A stretch of 64,000 bases of DNA from Bacillus sp. es.034 (GCF_002563655.1 NZ_PDIY01000001.1:3384001-3448000); one strand, 5' to 3'; shown: positions 9,312 to 23,272, counted from the stretch's first letter. The notes: generated from the letters alone by a model not told the origin. A program made the numbers and translations.

Positions 9312-12300
9312 TTAGAACAGAGATAATTGGTTCTTATCCGGCAAAGCTTCCAGGCATCCGTGATTATCCAGGTACTCGATAATGGTCTTGGACACACGGC
9401 CCCTTTGCTGAAGATCTTCTTTAGATAGAAATTCCCCATCCTGCCTTGCGTTCACAATATTGATGGCAGCATTGGTTCCAAGTCCGGGTATGGAATTGAA
9501 GGGCGGGATCAAAGTGTCCCCATCAATCACAAATTCAGCAGCCGCTGAACGGTACAGATCAACTTTCTGGAACTTATAGCCCCTTTCGCACATTTCAAGT
9601 GCCAACTCCAGGACCGTTAACGTATTCTTTTCTTTCGGTGATGCATCCAGGCCTTTACTGTTGATTTCCTCGATCTTGGCTCTTACAGCCTGTGATCCTC
9701 GTACCATCGCTTCAATATCAAAATCTTCAGCCCGAACGGTAAAATAAGCGGCGTAGTAAAGTAGTGCATGATGCACCTTAAAGTACGCAATACGAACAGC
9801 CATTAATACGTATGCTGCAGCATGGGCTTTCGGGAACATATACTTGATCTTCAGGCAGGAATCGATATACCAGTCCGGTACACCGTTCTTCTTCATTTCC
9901 TCTACCCATTCATCCTGCAGACCTTTTCCTTTACGTACAAATTCCATGATCTTAAAGGCAAGTGAAGGTTCGAGTCCCTGATAGATCAGGTATACCATGA
10001 TATCATCACGACACCCGATCACTTCGCTCAGATTGCAGATGTTGTTATGAATGAGCTCTTGTGCATTCCCCAGCCATACGTCAGTGCCGTGGGAAAGGCC
10101 TGAGATCTGGACCAGCTCGGAGAACGTTGTCGGCTTTGTATCTTCAAGCATCTGACGGACGAATCTCGTACCGAATTCAGGGATTCCGAGTGTCCCGGTC
10201 TTACACATGATTTGATCTTCCGTAACACCAAGGGATTCTGTACCGCTGAAGATTTTCATCACTTCAGGGTCATCGGTAGGAATCGTCTTGGGATCGATTC
10301 CGGATAAATCTTGAAGCATACGGATGACAGTTGGGTCATCATGTCCCAGGATATCCAGCTTCAGTAGATTGTCATGTATGGAATGGAAATCAAAATGCGT
10401 CGTTTTCCATTCTGAATTCGAATCATCAGCAGGGAATTGGATAGGTGAGAAATCAAAGATATCCATATAATCAGGTACAACGATGATTCCTCCAGGATGC
10501 TGTCCGGTTGTTCTCTTGACACCGGTGCAGCCACTTACCAAACGGTCAATTTCCGCTCCACGGATTTGAAGCTGATGATCATTCGCGTATCCTTTTACAT
10601 ATCCGTAGGCGGTCTTTTCCGCCACTGTCCCGATTGTACCTGCCCTATAAACATTGTCTTCCCCGAAAAGCACCTTTGTATAGTTATGGGCGTTCGGCTG
10701 ATATTCTCCTGAGAAGTTCAGATCGATATCGGGAACCTTGTCTCCTTTGAACCCCAGGAAGGTTTCAAACGGTATATCATGTCCATCTTTCTTATAAGGA
10801 ACTCCGCAATCCGGGCAGTCCTTATTTGGCAGGTCAAAGCCCGATCCGACTGAACCATCATCAAAGAACTCAGATTTCTTGCAGGACGGACAGACGTAAT
10901 GAGGAGGCAGTGGATTTACTTCGGTGATCTCTGTCATGGTCGCTACAAAAGAAGATCCGACCGATCCCCGTGAACCAACGAGATAACCATCGTCCAACGA
11001 TTTCTTAACCAGCTTATGAGAGATCAGATAGATGACTGCGAAACCGTGTCCGATGATACTTTTTAACTCTTTTTCTATCCTTGCTTCGACAATTTCCGGA
11101 AGATCTTCACCATAGATGCTTTTCGCCATGGCATAACTCATCCGGCGCATTTCCTCGTCGGCACCTTCGATTTTCGGTGTATATAGATCGTCCCTGATCG
11201 GCTTAATGACATCTACCATGTCGGCAATCTTATTCGAATTGTCCACTACGATCTCTTTAGCCGTTTCTTTACCCAGGAAAGAGAAAGCATCCAGCATTTC
11301 ATTCGTTGTTCTAAAATGGACATCAGGAAGTTCATGACGATTCAACGGATTAGCTCCACCTTGTGACCCCACGAGGATCTTACGGTATATTTTATCCGTT
11401 TCATTTAAATAATGAACGTTTCCAGTCGCCACAACAGGCATATCCAGTTCCCTTCCCAGTTCAACGATATTTTGAATGATATCTTCCAGGTTCTTCTGAC
11501 TTTGAACAAGATCCAATTCAATCAAATGCTGATACACTTCTTTAGGATGGACTTCCAGATAATCATAGAAATGGGCCTTTTCCTCTACCTCTTCTTTCCC
11601 TTTCTGCATCATCCCTTCGAATACTTCCCCTTTGTCACAACCTGAACCTACCAGGATTCCCGTGCGGTACTTTTGCAGTTGGGAGCGAGGAATCCTCGGG
11701 ACCCGGAAGAAATAATTCATGTGAGAAATGGAAACGAGCTTATAAAGATTTTTAAGTCCTTCTTCCGTCTGGGCAATCAATGTACAGTGATATGGTCTTG
11801 AACGTTTATACGCATCACCTTTCCCCATATAATCATTGAATTGATTATGGTTGGTGATCCCTTTTTCGACTGCATCTTTCAGCATCTTCAAAAGGAGATA
11901 CCCCGTTGTTTCTGCATCATAGATGGCACGGTGATGCTGGGTCAATTCGATATCGAATTTCTTTGCCAGTGTATTCAGACGGTGATTCTTAAATTGTGGA
12001 TAAAGCAATCTTGCAAGCTCCAATGTATCGATGACGGGGTTGGAAGCTTTCTCGATACCTGCTTTTTGATACCCGGCATTCAAGAAGCCCATATCAAAGG
12101 ATGCATTATGGGCGACCAGGATATCATCCCCCACCCATTTATGATATCTAAGGAGGACATCATTAATTTCAGGAGCAGTCTGTACCATGTCATCCGTAAT
12201 GCCTGTCAATTCAATCGTCGTGGCTGATAGCGGATGATGAGGGTTCGCAAATGACTCGAATTTATCAATGACCTCTCCATCTTTTATTTTCACCGCGGCG

Positions 12301-13631
12301 AGTTCAATGATGGTGTCGTAGACTGCGGAAAGCCCCGTCGTTTCCACATCAAATACAATATAGGTGCTGTCATCGAGGGGAAGATCCCGATCATTATAGG
12401 CTATCGGGACCCCATCATCCACAAGATTGGCTTCCACACCATATAAAAGTTTAATATCATTTTTCTTACTTGCGTTATACGCTTCCGGGAAGGATTGTGC
12501 AACAGCATGGTCAGTTATCGCAACCGCTTTATGGCCCCATTTTTTTGCTTGGGCCACTAGGGTTGCCACAGAAGAGACGGCATCCATTTGGCTCATTGGA
12601 GTATGCATGTGCAGCTCTACTCTTTTTTCATCTGCGGGGGCAGTATCAAGTCTGAGTACCGGCTTGATTTCATTCACATCATTGGCAATCATCACAAGGT
12701 CCCGTACAAATGTATCGTTTTGAATGCTTCCGCGGCAGCGGACCCACATACCTTTTTTCATATTGTTCATGACTGCTGCGTCCTCTTTATCCCTTGAGAA
12801 CATTTTGACTAATATCGAGCTTGAGTAATCGGTCACCTTAAATGTAAGCAGGGTGCGTCCGCTTCTGAGTTCTCTTGTTTCACAGTCAAACACATAACCC
12901 TCAATGGCAATACGGCGTTCTTCGTCATAAATTTCTTCGATTTTCCGGAAGTCAGCATCGTCTTTGATTGTAAGCCCAAGCATAAATGGACCACTCGGCG
13001 CATCGCTTGGACCCTCTTTTTCTGCTTTTTCCATTTCGATTAGTGCCTGTTTTGCTCTTTCCTGGTCTTCTTTAAGCTTTTCTTCCAGGAACTTCTCATA
13101 TTCATTGCTTTGTTCTTCAACCTGACTTACCTCGGCATCCAGAACAAATCTGGGAAAACCGAAATTTTCGAAGGTGGAGGTGATGATATCTCCGTATTTT
13201 CTTTTGAGCTGTGTTGCTTCTGTATCATTTGAAGCCTGAACAATGATTTTGTTTCCAATGATTTTCGGCTTTTGGGTATTTAATAATTTTAATAAGGGTG
13301 GTGAGATCCCTTGAATTTCTTTTACACAATCCTGCCAGTAATCTAAAATATGCTGATCCGTCACTTTGGGATTCAACACTTTAATGGAATAGCCTACATT
13401 CGCAATATGTTTAAAGGATGTTTGTAGTGCAATGGAAAATTTACTCCACACGCTACAAGGGATGATTTCTTCAAACGTGAAGTAAAAATGCCATTTCTTT
13501 TCCTTGCGGTACACTGCCAATTTCTCAATTTCAGCATGACTGAAGTACTGCACAAAGGCATCCTCTGTTAAGCCTAACTGCTGCAGCAGCATTTGAAACC
13601 TTTCCCTTTTGCCCAGGGGCTTTTCTCCCAT
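9312..13631 (-). CDS. polC: DNA polymerase III alpha subunit, PolC type
   Basis: Replicative polymerase of low-GC Gram-positives with built-in proofreading. The 1439 residues show the N-terminal domain and OB fold, a PHP domain ([19 protein letters not shown] region) interrupted by a DnaQ-type 3'-5' exonuclease ([20 protein letters not shown], roughly residues 420-590), a Cys-containing zinc segment (CPSCKK and [12 protein letters not shown]), and the palm with [12 protein letters not shown]. The start [12 protein letters not shown] at 13631 follows GGGGGAAAGG; an ATG five codons upstream is possible. Length equals B. subtilis PolC within two residues. Confidence 0.97.
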   Translation of the reverse strand: MGEKPLGKRERFQMLLQQLGLTEDAFVQYFSHAEIEKLAVYRKEKKWHFYFTFEEIIPCSVWSKFSIALQTSFKHIANVGYSIKVLNPKVTDQHILDYWQDCVKEIQGISPPLLKLLNTQKPKIIGNKIIVQASNDTEATQLKRKYGDIITSTFENFGFPRFVLDAEVSQVEEQSNEYEKFLEEKLKEDQERAKQALIEMEKAEKEGPSDAPSGPFMLGLTIKDDADFRKIEEIYDEERRIAIEGYVFDCETRELRSGRTLLTFKVTDYSSSILVKMFSRDKEDAAVMNNMKKGMWVRCRGSIQNDTFVRDLVMIANDVNEIKPVLRLDTAPADEKRVELHMHTPMSQMDAVSSVATLVAQAKKWGHKAVAITDHAVAQSFPEAYNASKKNDIKLLYGVEANLVDDGVPIAYNDRDLPLDDSTYIVFDVETTGLSAVYDTIIELAAVKIKDGEVIDKFESFANPHHPLSATTIELTGITDDMVQTAPEINDVLLRYHKWVGDDILVAHNASFDMGFLNAGYQKAGIEKASNPVIDTLELARLLYPQFKNHRLNTLAKKFDIELTQHHRAIYDAETTGYLLLKMLKDAVEKGITNHNQFNDYMGKGDAYKRSRPYHCTLIAQTEEGLKNLYKLVSISHMNYFFRVPRIPRSQLQKYRTGILVGSGCDKGEVFEGMMQKGKEEVEEKAHFYDYLEVHPKEVYQHLIELDLVQSQKNLEDIIQNIVELGRELDMPVVATGNVHYLNETDKIYRKILVGSQGGANPLNRHELPDVHFRTTNEMLDAFSFLGKETAKEIVVDNSNKIADMVDVIKPIRDDLYTPKIEGADEEMRRMSYAMAKSIYGEDLPEIVEARIEKELKSIIGHGFAVIYLISHKLVKKSLDDGYLVGSRGSVGSSFVATMTEITEVNPLPPHYVCPSCKKSEFFDDGSVGSGFDLPNKDCPDCGVPYKKDGHDIPFETFLGFKGDKVPDIDLNFSGEYQPNAHNYTKVLFGEDNVYRAGTIGTVAEKTAYGYVKGYANDHQLQIRGAEIDRLVSGCTGVKRTTGQHPGGIIVVPDYMDIFDFSPIQFPADDSNSEWKTTHFDFHSIHDNLLKLDILGHDDPTVIRMLQDLSGIDPKTIPTDDPEVMKIFSGTESLGVTEDQIMCKTGTLGIPEFGTRFVRQMLEDTKPTTFSELVQISGLSHGTDVWLGNAQELIHNNICNLSEVIGCRDDIMVYLIYQGLEPSLAFKIMEFVRKGKGLQDEWVEEMKKNGVPDWYIDSCLKIKYMFPKAHAAAYVLMAVRIAYFKVHHALLYYAAYFTVRAEDFDIEAMVRGSQAVRAKIEEINSKGLDASPKEKNTLTVLELALEMCERGYKFQKVDLYRSAAAEFVIDGDTLIPPFNSIPGLGTNAAINIVNARQDGEFLSKEDLQQRGRVSKTIIEYLDNHGCLEALPDKNQLSLF

Positions 13632-13677
13632 ATTCCTTTCCCCCATTTCTACTCTTGGATCATTTTGTTTACAGAAT

Positions 13678-13728
13678 AAAAAGGGCTGACAGCAAAAGGA
13701 TGGCCTCCTTTAAAGTCGAGCCCTTTTA
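13678..13728 (-). terminator. Intrinsic terminator of proS
   Basis: Minus strand AAAAGGGCT (complement of 13719-13727) pairs with AGCCCTTTT, with inner GAC/GTC and AAAGGA/TCCTTT pairs, followed by a T-rich stretch. It lies directly after the proS stop, so polC may have separate or readthrough expression. Confidence 0.75.
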
Positions 13729-13731
13729 TAT

Positions 13732-15438
<1,707 letters not shown>

Positions 15439-15508
15439 CTAGCACCTCATACCATATAAATTATTTATGTAGTGTAAGAATTTCCTTCTCACTATTTTAA
15501 CTTAAATG

Positions 15509-15560
15509 AACAGGCAGTAACACCCTCATTTTTTGATTACAAAGGGAGAAACTGCCTGTT
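15509..15560 (-). terminator. Hairpin between rseP and proS
   Basis: AACAGGCAGT (15509-15518) is complementary to ACTGCCTGTT (15551-15560), with an inner CCCT/AGGG. The downstream T run on the minus strand is weak (CATTTAAGTT), so it may be an inefficient terminator or an mRNA-end stabiliser. Confidence 0.55.
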
Positions 15561-15579
15561 TTGGTTCATTCGTTGAATT

Positions 15580-16836
15580 TTAAAGGAAAAATCTTTGTAT
15601 GTCATTCCATGTGACGACGAGCATGAGTACCATGAGAAGAGCGAATCCGACGAAGTGGACCATCCCTTCCATTTGACGATCTACCGGTTTTCCTCTGACC
15701 GCTTCTACGGCGAAGAATAGTAGTCTGCCTCCGTCAAGGGCCGGAATCGGTAGTAGATTCATGATTCCCAGGTTGATGCTGAGGATCGCCGCCCATCTCA
15801 TCAGATAGTAAATTCCTGATTTCGCCACGACATCTGTCGATTGATAGATTCCCACAGGTCCTGATAATGCATCGATGGAAAATTCTCCAGACACAAGTTT
15901 CCCTAACAGGACGAAAATCATTTTGGTCCATTCATACGTTTGCTGGGCACTGTTGGAGACGACCTTGAGCGGCGACTTCTCCACGGGGCTGTGAACGCCT
16001 ATGATGCCGATCTCTTTCCCCTCGATTTCCTGAGGTTTTGGAGTGACAGGGATTTCAGTATTTGAGCCATCCCGGTCAACATTGAATCTCAGTTCATCTC
16101 CCGGATGCTTCTGTATAATCGTCACGATATCATCCCAGGTGGAAATTTCTTTCCCGTCGATACTCATGACGACGTCATTCTTTTGAAGGCCTGCCTCTTT
16201 CGCTGCCCCGTCTTCAGTCAATTCCCCAAGGACTGGGTCGTTTGTCGGTACCCCTTGTAATAGACCGACCAGGATAAAGATAAAGAAAGCCAAAATGAAA
16301 TTAAATAATGGTCCGGCAAAGATGGCCAATGCCCTTTGGGGAAGAGTCTTGGAAGCGAACTGTCGATCCCATGGGGCTATTTGCGTTTCCACACCATCTT
16401 CAATGAATACCGCACTTCGTGAAATCGGGAAGGTTTTCAATTCTTCCTCGTCTTCCTCATATCCACGGATATGCAGTCTATGTTCGAGATCCGCTTCTTC
16501 CACTTCTATAACACGAATATTAGGATAGCGATCTTTATTATTCATGACAATTTTAACGATCTTTTCATCCTGATCGAGTACAAGCCCCACACGATGACCA
16601 GCCTTGAGCTCCACCATTTCCGGATCTTCTCCCGCCATCCGCACAAAGCCTCCGAGTGGCAGTAAACGAATGGTGTAGGTTGTTTCATCCTTTTTATAAG
16701 AAAATATTTTAGGACCAAACCCTATGGCAAATTCACGGCATAGGATCCCTGCACGTTTAGCGAAGATTAGATGCCCAAGTTCATGAAAAAATACTAAAGC
16801 CCCAAAAATAACAATAAAGGCAATCACCGTTTGCAA
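15580..16836 (-). CDS. rseP: Intramembrane zinc metalloprotease RseP (RasP)
   Basis: Site-2 protease that cleaves anti-sigma factors such as RsiW and leftover signal peptides in the membrane. It has 418 residues with the HExxH motif FFHELGH near residue 18 in the first membrane segment, a PDZ domain (about 195-275: LGELTEDGAAKEAGLQKNDVV), and the second metal ligand motif NLLPIPALDGGRLL near the C terminus. The start is uncertain: a TTG at 16836, 8 bases after GGTGG, fits best; a GTG at 16848 lies within that site. Confidence 0.94.
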   Translation of the reverse strand: MQTVIAFIVIFGALVFFHELGHLIFAKRAGILCREFAIGFGPKIFSYKKDETTYTIRLLPLGGFVRMAGEDPEMVELKAGHRVGLVLDQDEKIVKIVMNNKDRYPNIRVIEVEEADLEHRLHIRGYEEDEEELKTFPISRSAVFIEDGVETQIAPWDRQFASKTLPQRALAIFAGPLFNFILAFFIFILVGLLQGVPTNDPVLGELTEDGAAKEAGLQKNDVVMSIDGKEISTWDDIVTIIQKHPGDELRFNVDRDGSNTEIPVTPKPQEIEGKEIGIIGVHSPVEKSPLKVVSNSAQQTYEWTKMIFVLLGKLVSGEFSIDALSGPVGIYQSTDVVAKSGIYYLMRWAAILSINLGIMNLLPIPALDGGRLLFFAVEAVRGKPVDRQMEGMVHFVGFALLMVLMLVVTWNDIQRFFL

Positions 16837-16957
16837 ATAAAAAACCACCTTTTTTATAACCTGTTGGTAACAGATTTAAATGTTAAAGTATCCCGTAAAA
16901 TACATGTCCACTATCATTCTACGTTACAGACTGTGTAAAAATGCTAAAGACCGTTGC

Positions 16958-18103
16958 CTACAACCAACCTGAAACGAGTCGACGGGTCTCGAGATCTATT
17001 TCATGTATGGTTTCAAGGTCAGGTCTATGTATAACCTGGTGGGCATTCATAGCCTTTTCGATATAGGTTTCTATGTCGAGGAAGGATATTTTATTATTCA
17101 GGAACAGCGCTACGCTTGCTTCATTTGCGGCATTCAGAACCGTCGTCATACTTCCGCCGATCCTTCCGGCTTCATATGCAAAAGCCAGACAACGGAAACG
17201 GTTTAAATCCATTTTTTCAAAATGGAGTTTCCCTATTTCTACCAGATCCAGCCTTTTACCGGGTCTTTGAAGCCTGTCCGGATAGGTAAGGGCGTATTGA
17301 ATGGGAACACGCATATCCGGTGTACCCAGTTGGGCCATGACAGATGAGTCATGAAATTGAATCATCGAGTGAATGATGCTTTCCCTGTGTTGCACAACGT
17401 CAATCCGGTCGTATGGGATATCGAACAACCAATGAGCCTCAATGACCTCTAACCCTTTATTCATCATGGATGCCGAGTCGATGGTGATCTTAGCCCCCAT
17501 TGACCAATTTGGATGATTCAACGCTTCATGTACCGTGACACCGACCAATTCTTCCCTCGTACGATCTCTGAAACTTCCACCTGACGCCGTAATGATCAAC
17601 TTTTCTATATTCTTTTCACGCTCTCCCTGAAGGGCCTGGAAGATAGCGGAATGTTCACTATCCACAGGCAAAAGGGACGTCCCTTTTGCCCTTGCTGCTT
17701 CCATGACCAGATGACCGGCTGTTACCAGGGTTTCTTTGTTGGCAATCGCAATCGTTTTCCCAGCCTCGATGGCTTGGAGTGTAGGATATAATCCTACACT
17801 CCCAAGTACCGCATTCACAAGGATATCAGCATCCTGGTGACATGCTACCTCCACTAATCCTTCATCACCATGAAGGACTTTTACAGATGAAGGAAACTCC
17901 CTCGATAATGTTTCAGCATCTTCTTTGCGCTGTACAGATACGAGCCTGGGATTGAATTCAGTGATCATCTTCCTGGCTTCTTCTATATTTTTGCCGACAG
18001 ACATGGCTGTCAGTCTAAATTCTTCAGGATGTTCCCGGATGACATCCAGGGTTTGTGTCCCAATTGACCCTGTAGCCCCCATTAAGCTGATTTTCTTCAA
18101 CAA
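16958..18103 (-). CDS. dxr: 1-deoxy-D-xylulose 5-phosphate reductoisomerase
   Basis: Second enzyme of the MEP isoprenoid pathway, NADPH-dependent. It has 381 residues: N-terminal Rossmann motif [24 protein letters not shown] metal site, ASGGSFRD and [18 protein letters not shown]. It starts with TTG (two adjacent TTG codons after GGAGG; the first, 18103, is 7 bases away). It lies 43 bases after cdsA and before rseP, as in B. subtilis, next to uppS, which uses the pathway's products. Confidence 0.96.
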   Translation of the reverse strand: MLKKISLMGATGSIGTQTLDVIREHPEEFRLTAMSVGKNIEEARKMITEFNPRLVSVQRKEDAETLSREFPSSVKVLHGDEGLVEVACHQDADILVNAVLGSVGLYPTLQAIEAGKTIAIANKETLVTAGHLVMEAARAKGTSLLPVDSEHSAIFQALQGEREKNIEKLIITASGGSFRDRTREELVGVTVHEALNHPNWSMGAKITIDSASMMNKGLEVIEAHWLFDIPYDRIDVVQHRESIIHSMIQFHDSSVMAQLGTPDMRVPIQYALTYPDRLQRPGKRLDLVEIGKLHFEKMDLNRFRCLAFAYEAGRIGGSMTTVLNAANEASVALFLNNKISFLDIETYIEKAMNAHQVIHRPDLETIHEIDLETRRLVSGWL

Positions 18104-18146
18104 CTACACTCCTCCCGATTACAACCTTCCTCACCTTAACTCCATG

Positions 18147-18929
18147 CTATAACAGAAAGTGAAGGAGGGGAAAAACAAATAACAAGCTATCGAAACGATC
18201 CAGCATACCACCGTGGCCCGGCAGTAAATGTCCTGAATCCTTCACTTTGTAATGCCTTTTGAGAGCAGACTCCACCAAGTCCCCTACTTGCCCAAAAATA
18301 GATAGAATCGCTGTCACGATCACTAGTTTAGGTATGTTCATATCCAGATCGGTGAAAAACGTCATGATGACGCCCACAATGACGGCACAGATGATGCCGC
18401 CTACGAAGCCTTCAACGGTCTTATTCGGGCTGATTTCAGGCCATAGCTTCTTTTTCCCCATTGCCCTGCCGATGAAATAAGCGCCCGAGTCGGTTGCCCA
18501 AATGATAAATAACGCATAAAAGACAAATTGTACGCCTTCGAGACGGATTTCCATGAAATAATAGAAACCGATCCCTACATATAAAACGCTTAAAAGTGAA
18601 TACGCTACATCATCAAAATTGAAGCGATTCTTGGTCGCCACTGTATACGTTAAAAATAATAACACGGCAAGAAAGGCAAGCTCAATCTTGGAGTAACCGA
18701 AATCTGTAATGACCCCGATCATTTCCGTCGGAATGAGGAATACCCATAAAAGAGCGAGGGATAACAATCCCGGGATGCTGAAAATCCATCGGCCCCTCAT
18801 CTTTAAAGCTTCATATAAACTAATGGAAGCAATCAAATACATTAAAAGAATGAATGGCGTTTCGCCAAAAATGATGATTGGTAAAAATATTGCTGCCGCT
18901 ACCACTGCTGTAATAATTCTTTGTTTCAT
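18147..18929 (-). CDS. cdsA: Phosphatidate cytidylyltransferase
   Basis: Makes CDP-diacylglycerol for phospholipid synthesis. It is an integral membrane protein of 260 residues with many hydrophobic segments and the family signature near the C terminus (SALKRHYKVKDSGHLLPGHGGMLDRFDSLLF, given here as KVKDSGHLLPGHGG then MLDRFDSLLF). Its ATG overlaps the uppS stop by one base (TAATG), indicating coupling. The C terminus is a few residues shorter than in B. subtilis but the signature is complete. Confidence 0.96.
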   Translation of the reverse strand: MKQRIITAVVAAAIFLPIIIFGETPFILLMYLIASISLYEALKMRGRWIFSIPGLLSLALLWVFLIPTEMIGVITDFGYSKIELAFLAVLLFLTYTVATKNRFNFDDVAYSLLSVLYVGIGFYYFMEIRLEGVQFVFYALFIIWATDSGAYFIGRAMGKKKLWPEISPNKTVEGFVGGIICAVIVGVIMTFFTDLDMNIPKLVIVTAILSIFGQVGDLVESALKRHYKVKDSGHLLPGHGGMLDRFDSLLFVFPLLHFLL

Positions 18930-19720
18930 TAGGATTCCTCGCTTTGTAACCCACCAAATCTTCTTGAACGACCTTGATATGCTTCGATGGCTTCAACTAA
19001 ATGTTCCTTACCGAAATCCGGCCACAGTACGTCTGTGAAAAAGAACTCGGTATAAGCCAGCTGCCAAAGCATAAAGTTACTTAAGCGGATTTCTCCACTC
19101 GTTCGAATAAGCAGGTCTGGATCTTTTAAATCTTTCGTCATCAAATAACTTGAAAATAGTTCTTCGTTTAAATCACTTTCATCTAGTATTCCATTCTGGA
19201 CATCTTTTAAGACATGCTTCATCGAATCGATGATTTCCGACCGGCTGCCGTAGTTCAAAGCAAAATTCAGGATCAGCCCGTCATTGTGCTTAGTTGCATC
19301 CATGGCCTTTTTAACGGCTGTTTTCGTATGGAAAGGCAAGGCCTCCTGAGAGCCCATCATCTTCACCTGAACATTTTCTTCAATCAGCTCGGGGAGAAAC
19401 GTCCCGAGAAATTCCTCTGGTAATTTCATAAGGAACTCGACTTCCATTTTAGGGCGTTTCCAGTTCTCTGTAGAAAATGCATATAGGGTCAGGGCTTCAA
19501 GTCCCAGTTCATTTGCCAATTTGGTAATCCTGCGGACACACTTCATGCCTTCATGGTGTCCTGCAACCCTTGGCAATGCCCTTTTTTTGGCCCATCGTCC
19601 ATTACCATCCATTATGATCGCTATATGACCCGGAATCGGGTGTTTTAGTAATTCCTGAAATCGATCATCCACTTCCTCGGAAGTTTGCTGTCGCTTCCAT
19701 TGCTTAAGCTTGTTTAGCAT
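18929..19720 (-). CDS. uppS: Undecaprenyl diphosphate synthase (isoprenyl transferase)
   Basis: cis-Prenyltransferase making the C55 lipid carrier for cell-wall synthesis. It has 263 residues from MLNKLKQWKRQQTSEEVDDR, with the catalytic motif HIAIIMDGNGRWAKKR, and SGEIRLSNFMLWQLAYTEF. The ATG at 19720 follows GGTGGAGG; longer in-frame extension lacks a site. A likely extended -10 promoter lies just upstream (19764-19772). Confidence 0.96.
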   Translation of the reverse strand: MLNKLKQWKRQQTSEEVDDRFQELLKHPIPGHIAIIMDGNGRWAKKRALPRVAGHHEGMKCVRRITKLANELGLEALTLYAFSTENWKRPKMEVEFLMKLPEEFLGTFLPELIEENVQVKMMGSQEALPFHTKTAVKKAMDATKHNDGLILNFALNYGSRSEIIDSMKHVLKDVQNGILDESDLNEELFSSYLMTKDLKDPDLLIRTSGEIRLSNFMLWQLAYTEFFFTDVLWPDFGKEHLVEAIEAYQGRSRRFGGLQSEES

Positions 19721-19763
19721 AAAAAATCCTCCACCAACAATCCAAAAAATATTTACCTTTACT

Positions 19764-19772
19764 ATCATATCA
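19764..19772 (-). promoter_or_regulatory. Possible extended -10 promoter of uppS
   Basis: Minus strand TGATATGAT matches the TGnTATAAT extended -10 form about 45 bases before uppS; no convincing -35 element is seen. Confidence 0.35.
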
Positions 19773-19929
19773 AAAAACAAGGAAGATATCTTTAAGAAAA
19801 TAGATTATGTATTATTCATATAAATATTCGATCGTTTGTCCAGGTCGTTCGCCCAATCACGACCGGAACGAAACGAACCGCGCTATCAGAGAATAGGAAA
19901 GCTATGTCGTTTATTCTTGGCTCTCTACT

Positions 19930-19984
19930 AAAACAAAGGGACCGGCCCATAAGGAATATGAGTTCACTTACAGGACAGCCCCTA
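19930..19984 (-). terminator. Intrinsic terminator of frr
   Basis: Minus strand AGGGGCTG pairs with CGGTCCCT (with G-U pairs) around a loop of about 35 bases, followed by TTTGTTTT. It separates tsf-pyrH-frr from uppS-cdsA. Confidence 0.65.
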
Positions 19985-20003
19985 ATGATTCGTTTATGAA
20001 AGA

Positions 20004-20560
20004 TTACACTTCCAGCATTTCTTGTTCTTTATCTTTTGCGATGTTATCAATTTTGACGATACTTTCATCTGTCGCTTTTTGAACATCATCAGAGTAACCA
20101 CGAAGATCATCTTCAGTGATGTCACCGTTCTTCTCTTTTTTCTTCAATTCATCGTTAGCATCACGGCGAATATTACGGATGGCAACCTTTGCATCTTCCG
20201 CTTCTTTTTTCACAAGCTTCACAAGTTCCTTGCGTCGCTCTTCCGTTAAGGCAGGAACGACGATACGGATGATGTTTCCATCACTTGTAGGCGTAATCCC
20301 AAGATCCGACTTCAGGATTGCCTTTTCGATGTCACCTAAAGCTGATTTGTCATAAGGCTGTATGACAAGCATACGGGCTTCAGGAATGGAGATTCCTGCT
20401 AATTGATTGACTGGTGTCGGTGCACCATAGTAATCAACCGAGATCTTATCGAGCAGGGAAGCATTGGCTCTTCCCGCACGGATGCTCGCTAACTCACGTG
20501 AGAATGTTTGAATGGCTTTTGTCATTCTTTCTTTTGCATTTGTGATGATCGTGTTTGGCA

Positions 20561-20561
<1 letters not shown>
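20004..20561 (-). CDS. frr: Ribosome recycling factor
   Basis: Splits post-termination ribosomes together with EF-G. It has the full 185 residues, with the family segments [21 protein letters not shown] and [19 protein letters not shown]. The start ATG overlaps the pyrH stop (TAATG). Confidence 0.97.
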
Positions 20562-21358
<797 letters not shown>

Positions 21359-21374
21359 TCAACTTTAGCTGATC

Positions 21375-22256
21375 TTACTTGTTAACTTGATTCATTACTT
21401 CTTCAGCGAAGTTTTCTTGACGCTTTTCAAGACCTTCTCCTACTTCGTAACGAGTGAAATCAGTTAAAGTAGCTTTGTTTGCTTCCAGGTATTGACGTAC
21501 TTTTTGGTCTGGATTCTTAACGAATGTTTGATCCAAAATGCAGATATCTTCAAAGTATTTCCCAAGGCGGCCTTCTACCATTTTTTCGACGATGTTTTCA
21601 GGCTTGCCTTCGTTTAGTGCTTGCTGCTTAAGTACTTCTCGCTCACGTTCTACTTCTTCAGCAGAAACCTGGTCGCGGGAAACATACTTAGGATTCAGTG
21701 CTGCAGCGTGCATCGCAACATCTTTCGCTACACTTGCGTCAGTTGTACCTTCCACTACTGTAAGAACAGCAATGCGGCCACCCATGTGCAGGTATTCACC
21801 AAACGCAGCGTTATCATCTTTCGTGCGGATCTCAAAACGACGAAGAGTGATTTTTTCTCCGATTTTTGCGATGGCAGCGTTGATGAATTCACTTACAGTT
21901 GAACCATTTGCCATTTTTTGCTCAAGAGCTTCTTCAACAGATGCCGGCTTGTTAGCAAGAAGGTGATCAGATAGTTCTTTAACAAGGTTTTGGAAGTTTT
22001 CGTTTTTCGCAACGAAATCTGTTTCTGCGTTCACTTCAAGTATGATTGCAGTGTTCCCTTCGCTTGCAATGTAAGTAGTCCCTTCAGCCGCGATACGGTC
22101 CGCTTTTTTAGCTGCTTTCGCGATTCCTTTTTCACGTAGGAAGTCAATTGCTTTGTCCATGTCTCCGCCAGTTTCTGTTAACGCCTTTTTACAATCCATC
22201 ATTCCAGCGCCAGTTTTTTCACGAAGTTCTTTAACCATTTGTGCAGTAATTGCCAT
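21375..22256 (-). CDS. tsf: Translation elongation factor Ts
   Basis: Nucleotide exchange factor for EF-Tu. It has 293 residues starting [20 protein letters not shown], the N-terminal UBA-like domain with MDCKKAL, then the core ([12 protein letters not shown]) that contacts EF-Tu. The ATG at 22256 follows AAGGAGGAAA. It lies after two hairpins downstream of rpsB; I see no clear promoter of its own, so expression probably depends on readthrough. Confidence 0.97.
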   Translation of the reverse strand: MAITAQMVKELREKTGAGMMDCKKALTETGGDMDKAIDFLREKGIAKAAKKADRIAAEGTTYIASEGNTAIILEVNAETDFVAKNENFQNLVKELSDHLLANKPASVEEALEQKMANGSTVSEFINAAIAKIGEKITLRRFEIRTKDDNAAFGEYLHMGGRIAVLTVVEGTTDASVAKDVAMHAAALNPKYVSRDQVSAEEVEREREVLKQQALNEGKPENIVEKMVEGRLGKYFEDICILDQTFVKNPDQKVRQYLEANKATLTDFTRYEVGEGLEKRQENFAEEVMNQVNK

Positions 22257-22317
22257 AGTGGGTTTCCTCCTTAGTTTGACTATGTAGACTTCAGGGACCA
22301 ATAGGTATGAGTCATAA

Positions 22318-22348
22318 ATGTACCGACACTCTTTAGAGTGCGGTACAT
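22318..22348 (-). terminator. Second hairpin in the rpsB-tsf gap
   Basis: A near-perfect stem around ATGTACCG and CACTCT arms with an AAAG loop, lacking a good T run. It follows the 22362-22400 terminator and may act in processing or tsf translation control. Confidence 0.5.
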
Positions 22349-22361
22349 GTGAATATTCTTT

Positions 22362-22400
22362 AAAAAAAGGTGATAAGGGTAAGCCCTCTTATCACCTTTC
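22362..22400 (-). terminator. Intrinsic terminator of rpsB
   Basis: Perfect 12-bp stem AAAGGTGATAAG/CTTATCACCTTT with further pairing GGGC/GCCC type in the loop, followed by seven Ts on the minus strand. It lies 6 bases after the rpsB stop. Confidence 0.85.
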
Positions 22401-22405
22401 GTTGA

Positions 22406-23113
22406 TTACTCAGCTGCTACAGCTGCTTCTTCACCTTGTTTAGCTTCTAAAATAGCATCCGCCATTTTACCTGTTAGAAGCTTAACCGCGCGGATCGCAT
22501 CATCATTCGCAGGAATGACAACATCGATTTCATCCGGATCACAGTTTGTATCAACGATACCCACGATAGGGATATGAAGTTTACGAGCTTCTGCTACTGC
22601 GATACGCTCTTTACGAGGGTCGATGATGAATAATGCATCAGGTAGCGTGTTCATATCTTTGATTCCGCCTAAGAATTTCACTAAGCGCTCATGTTCTTTT
22701 TTAAGTTGTACAACTTCTTTCTTCGGAAGTACTTCAAACGTACCGTCTTCTTCCATCTTTTCGATGTTTTTAAGACGAGTGATACGTTTTTGGATTGTTT
22801 CGAAGTTTGTAAGTGTTCCACCTAACCAACGTTGGTTGATGTAGTACATACCTGCACGTTCTGCTTCTTCTTTAACAGACTCCTGTGCTTGTTTCTTTGT
22901 TCCTACGAAAAGAACTTTACCGCCGTTACCAGCTAGTTCTTTCACGAAGTTATAAGCTTCTTCAACCTTTTTAACTGTTTTTTGAAGGTCGATGATGTAG
23001 ATGCCGTTACGCTCAGTGAAGATGTATCTCTTCATTTTTGGGTTCCAACGGCGAGTTTGGTGTCCGAAATGTACACCAGCTTCAAGCAATTGTTTCATAG
23101 AAATTACTGACAT
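22406..23113 (-). CDS. rpsB: 30S ribosomal protein S2
   Basis: 235 residues starting [20 protein letters not shown], with the typical [25 protein letters not shown] and [22 protein letters not shown] segments and an alanine-rich acidic tail. ATG at 23113 follows AGGAGGAAA. It has its own promoter (23237-23265) and a structured leader. Confidence 0.97.
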   Translation of the reverse strand: MSVISMKQLLEAGVHFGHQTRRWNPKMKRYIFTERNGIYIIDLQKTVKKVEEAYNFVKELAGNGGKVLFVGTKKQAQESVKEEAERAGMYYINQRWLGGTLTNFETIQKRITRLKNIEKMEEDGTFEVLPKKEVVQLKKEHERLVKFLGGIKDMNTLPDALFIIDPRKERIAVAEARKLHIPIVGIVDTNCDPDEIDVVIPANDDAIRAVKLLTGKMADAILEAKQGEEAAVAAE

Positions 23114-23168
23114 GTGTGTTTCCTCCTAAATGGTTTTGTTTTTCTCCTCCGTTTCCGTCATCTGGAAA

Positions 23169-23201
23169 GTAGAAACTATTCTAAAGAATAGCACCATCTA
23201 C
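23169..23201 (-). promoter_or_regulatory. Structured leader of rpsB
   Basis: Hairpin with a 6-bp inner stem CTATTC/GAATAG and an outer GTAGA/TCTAC helix, between the rpsB promoter and its ribosome site. It could be an S2 autoregulatory element; no consensus is claimed. Confidence 0.4.
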
Positions 23202-23236
23202 CCCAATCGAGAAACGTGTGTAATCACACCATGAAT

Positions 23237-23265
23237 ACTATAGCATACCTATCCCAGACAGGCAA
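23237..23265 (-). promoter_or_regulatory. SigA-type promoter of rpsB
   Basis: Minus strand TTGCCT, 17-base spacer, TATAGT, with an extended TGC just before the -10. It starts 8 bases after the swrB stop codon. Confidence 0.7.
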
Positions 23266-23272
23266 GGACTTC

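Noticed and set aside
18147-18929. Truncated cdsA
   Set aside because: It is slightly short, but the C-terminal family signature is complete.
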